From: BQJD01 sp964350265
GTDB lineage: Bacteria > Pseudomonadota > Gammaproteobacteria > Arenicellales > CAJQKF01
DNA: 64,000 nucleotides
Assembly: GCA_964350265.1 (NCBI GenBank)
Contig: CAYGJZ010000008.1
Coordinates: 1-64,000, forward strand
Direction of reading: 5' to 3'
Both the position numbers and the translations under genes were made by a program. How positions within the stretch are numbered: position 1 is the first letter of the stretch; each line of letters starts with the position of its first letter. The notes beneath the pieces are model-generated. The model was given only the letters and a program-made list of their open reading frames with translations, was not told the DNA's origin and did not search any database. This document shows, piece after piece, positions 63,102 through 64,000 of this stretch.

Positions 63102-63976
63102 GCCGGTGCCTGCCGCGACTGGCGCGTACCTACCTGGTGCTGGTGGTGCTGGCCTGCGTCGCGCTGGCGGTACGCGCCATCGTCGATCCACCGGTGCCGC
63201 CGCACTTCGCCCACAGCCTCGAGGCCGCCTACCGCTACCTGGACGCGGGCGCGGTGAACGCGGCGGGCAATGCCCTGAACCGGGCGCGGGCCTACCGGCG
63301 GCACGACCAGGACCTGACGGTGATCGAGACCCTGGTCGCGCTGTACGGCACCAGGGACCTTGAGCGGATCGAGCGGGAGACCGCGGAGCTCGCCGCCCGC
63401 GAACCGGGCAATGCCAGCATCGACCTGTACCTCGGCCGGGTCTACGAAGCCCGCGGCGATGACGTCGCCGCGGAGCGGCTCTACCGTTCGGCCATCGACA
63501 AGGATGCCGACAATGCCGGTGCCTGGTATGCGCTGGCCGGCCTGCAGACACGCCTGTATTCCCTCGAGGTGGCGGAGCCGAGCTGGCGACGGGCCTACCG
63601 GCTGCTGCGCAAGTTCGAACAGCAGGTGTTCGGCTATGCCCGCTTCCTGGTGCGTGCCGGCCACGTGGACGAAAGTCTGCAGGTGCTGCGGCGACTGATT
63701 CACCGCCAGCGCGACAACCTGGTCTACCGGGTGCAGTTGCTGGTGGCCGGCGCCGGGCGGCTGTCGCCGGAGGCAGTGCGTGAACAGGTGCGCTACCTCG
63801 ACGACGCGCTGGACAATCCCTTCGTCACCGGCAGCGACCCCTTCCGCCAGCGCTGGCGCCTTGAGACCCCGGACGGGCCGGTGGTGCTGGTGGAGGTGGC
63901 CGACAAGCTCGCCTTTCTCTGCGCGCAGCCGTGGTTCACCGGCAACGACGCCTGCGCCGCGGGCGAGGCGCGATGA
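63098..63976 (+). CDS. Membrane-anchored TPR protein
   Basis: The 292-residue protein has one N-terminal membrane anchor (TYLVLVVLACVALAVRAIV) and about four tetratricopeptide repeats (residues 40-215), such as NASIDLYLGRVYEARGDDVA and NAGAWYALAGLQTRLYSLEV. The final part (VLVEVADKLAFLC) is separate. TPR proteins in polysaccharide loci often scaffold the synthesis or export complex. It begins at GTG 63098 (overlap with the EpsG-like stop), and its own stop overlaps the next start. Confidence 0.78.
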   Translation: MSRCLPRLARTYLVLVVLACVALAVRAIVDPPVPPHFAHSLEAAYRYLDAGAVNAAGNALNRARAYRRHDQDLTVIETLVALYGTRDLERIERETAELAAREPGNASIDLYLGRVYEARGDDVAAERLYRSAIDKDADNAGAWYALAGLQTRLYSLEVAEPSWRRAYRLLRKFEQQVFGYARFLVRAGHVDESLQVLRRLIHRQRDNLVYRVQLLVAGAGRLSPEAVREQVRYLDDALDNPFVTGSDPFRQRWRLETPDGPVVLVEVADKLAFLCAQPWFTGNDACAAGEAR

Positions 63977-64000
63977 GCGGCCTAGGACGGCGGCAGGTAG
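63973..64000 (+). CDS. Start of a further gene (cut by window edge)
   Basis: An ATG at 63973 overlaps the TPR gene stop (ATGA) and opens a frame reading MSGLGRRQV up to the window edge. The coupling pattern of the locus supports it as the next gene, but only nine codons are visible, so no function can be given. Confidence 0.4.

Noticed and set aside
1..64000. tRNA genes, rRNA genes, CRISPR arrays, insertion sequences, attachment sites
   Set aside because: I looked for T-loop-like motifs, regular direct repeats with spacers and transposase signatures and found none that hold up.

Overview
The window is high-G+C DNA with almost no non-coding space; no gap without a gene exceeds about 280 bases. 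It looks like a gammaproteobacterial chromosome. The support is a classic set of neighbours: dut-coaBC next to radC-rpmB-rpmG, pepP-ubiH-ubiI behind ygfB, and the block coiled-coil gene-zapA-6S RNA-5-formyl-THF cyclo-ligase. The G+C level and gene content would fit the Chromatiales/Ectothiorhodospiraceae or a relative, but I cannot fix the genus from sequence alone.

Layout. Positions 1-8874 are housekeeping: partial sucA, dut, coaBC, radC, rpmB-rpmG, a membrane fatty acid desaturase, infA, a ChaC-type cyclotransferase, a CaiB-type CoA-transferase/racemase and a methyltransferase. Positions 8977-16218 are a tight four-gene, co-directional block of exported proteins: a low-complexity acidic repeat protein, a large outer-membrane barrel, an Ig/FN3-like secreted protein and a subtilisin-family protease. 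After a convergent SLC13-type transporter comes an ECF sigma factor with its membrane anti-sigma (18122-19280). The anti-sigma's outer domain resembles the pro-domain of the nearby subtilase, which is the most interesting new observation here. Positions 19303-34864 return to conserved genes (PfkB kinase, fur, ubiquinone hydroxylases, pepP, ygfB, zapA, 6S RNA, folate enzyme, YmdB, EVE, cyclophilin, hrpA, ElyC), ending in a DegT aminotransferase fused to an extra N-terminal domain.

From about 33347 to the right edge the window is a surface-polysaccharide locus, and it continues past the end. It starts with a winged-helix regulator and a polyprenyl-phosphate sugar transferase. It contains several nucleotide-sugar branches: UDP-HexNAc/UDP-uronate (dehydrogenase, epimerase, aminotransferase), a nonulosonic acid branch (NeuB-cupin fusion and NeuA-like CMP transferase), a KDO-like branch (metal-type KdsA homologue, a second CMP-ulosonate synthetase, an RraA-fold aldolase) and a CDP-6-deoxyhexose branch (rfbF, rfbG). 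Assembly genes are nine or so glycosyltransferases, a PglK-like ABC flippase, an EpsG/Wzy-like membrane protein, a sulfotransferase and a TPR protein. Most neighbours overlap or lie within 40 nt, so transcription is probably in long units. The predicted product is a complex acidic, possibly sulfated, surface glycan carrying two kinds of ulosonic acid.
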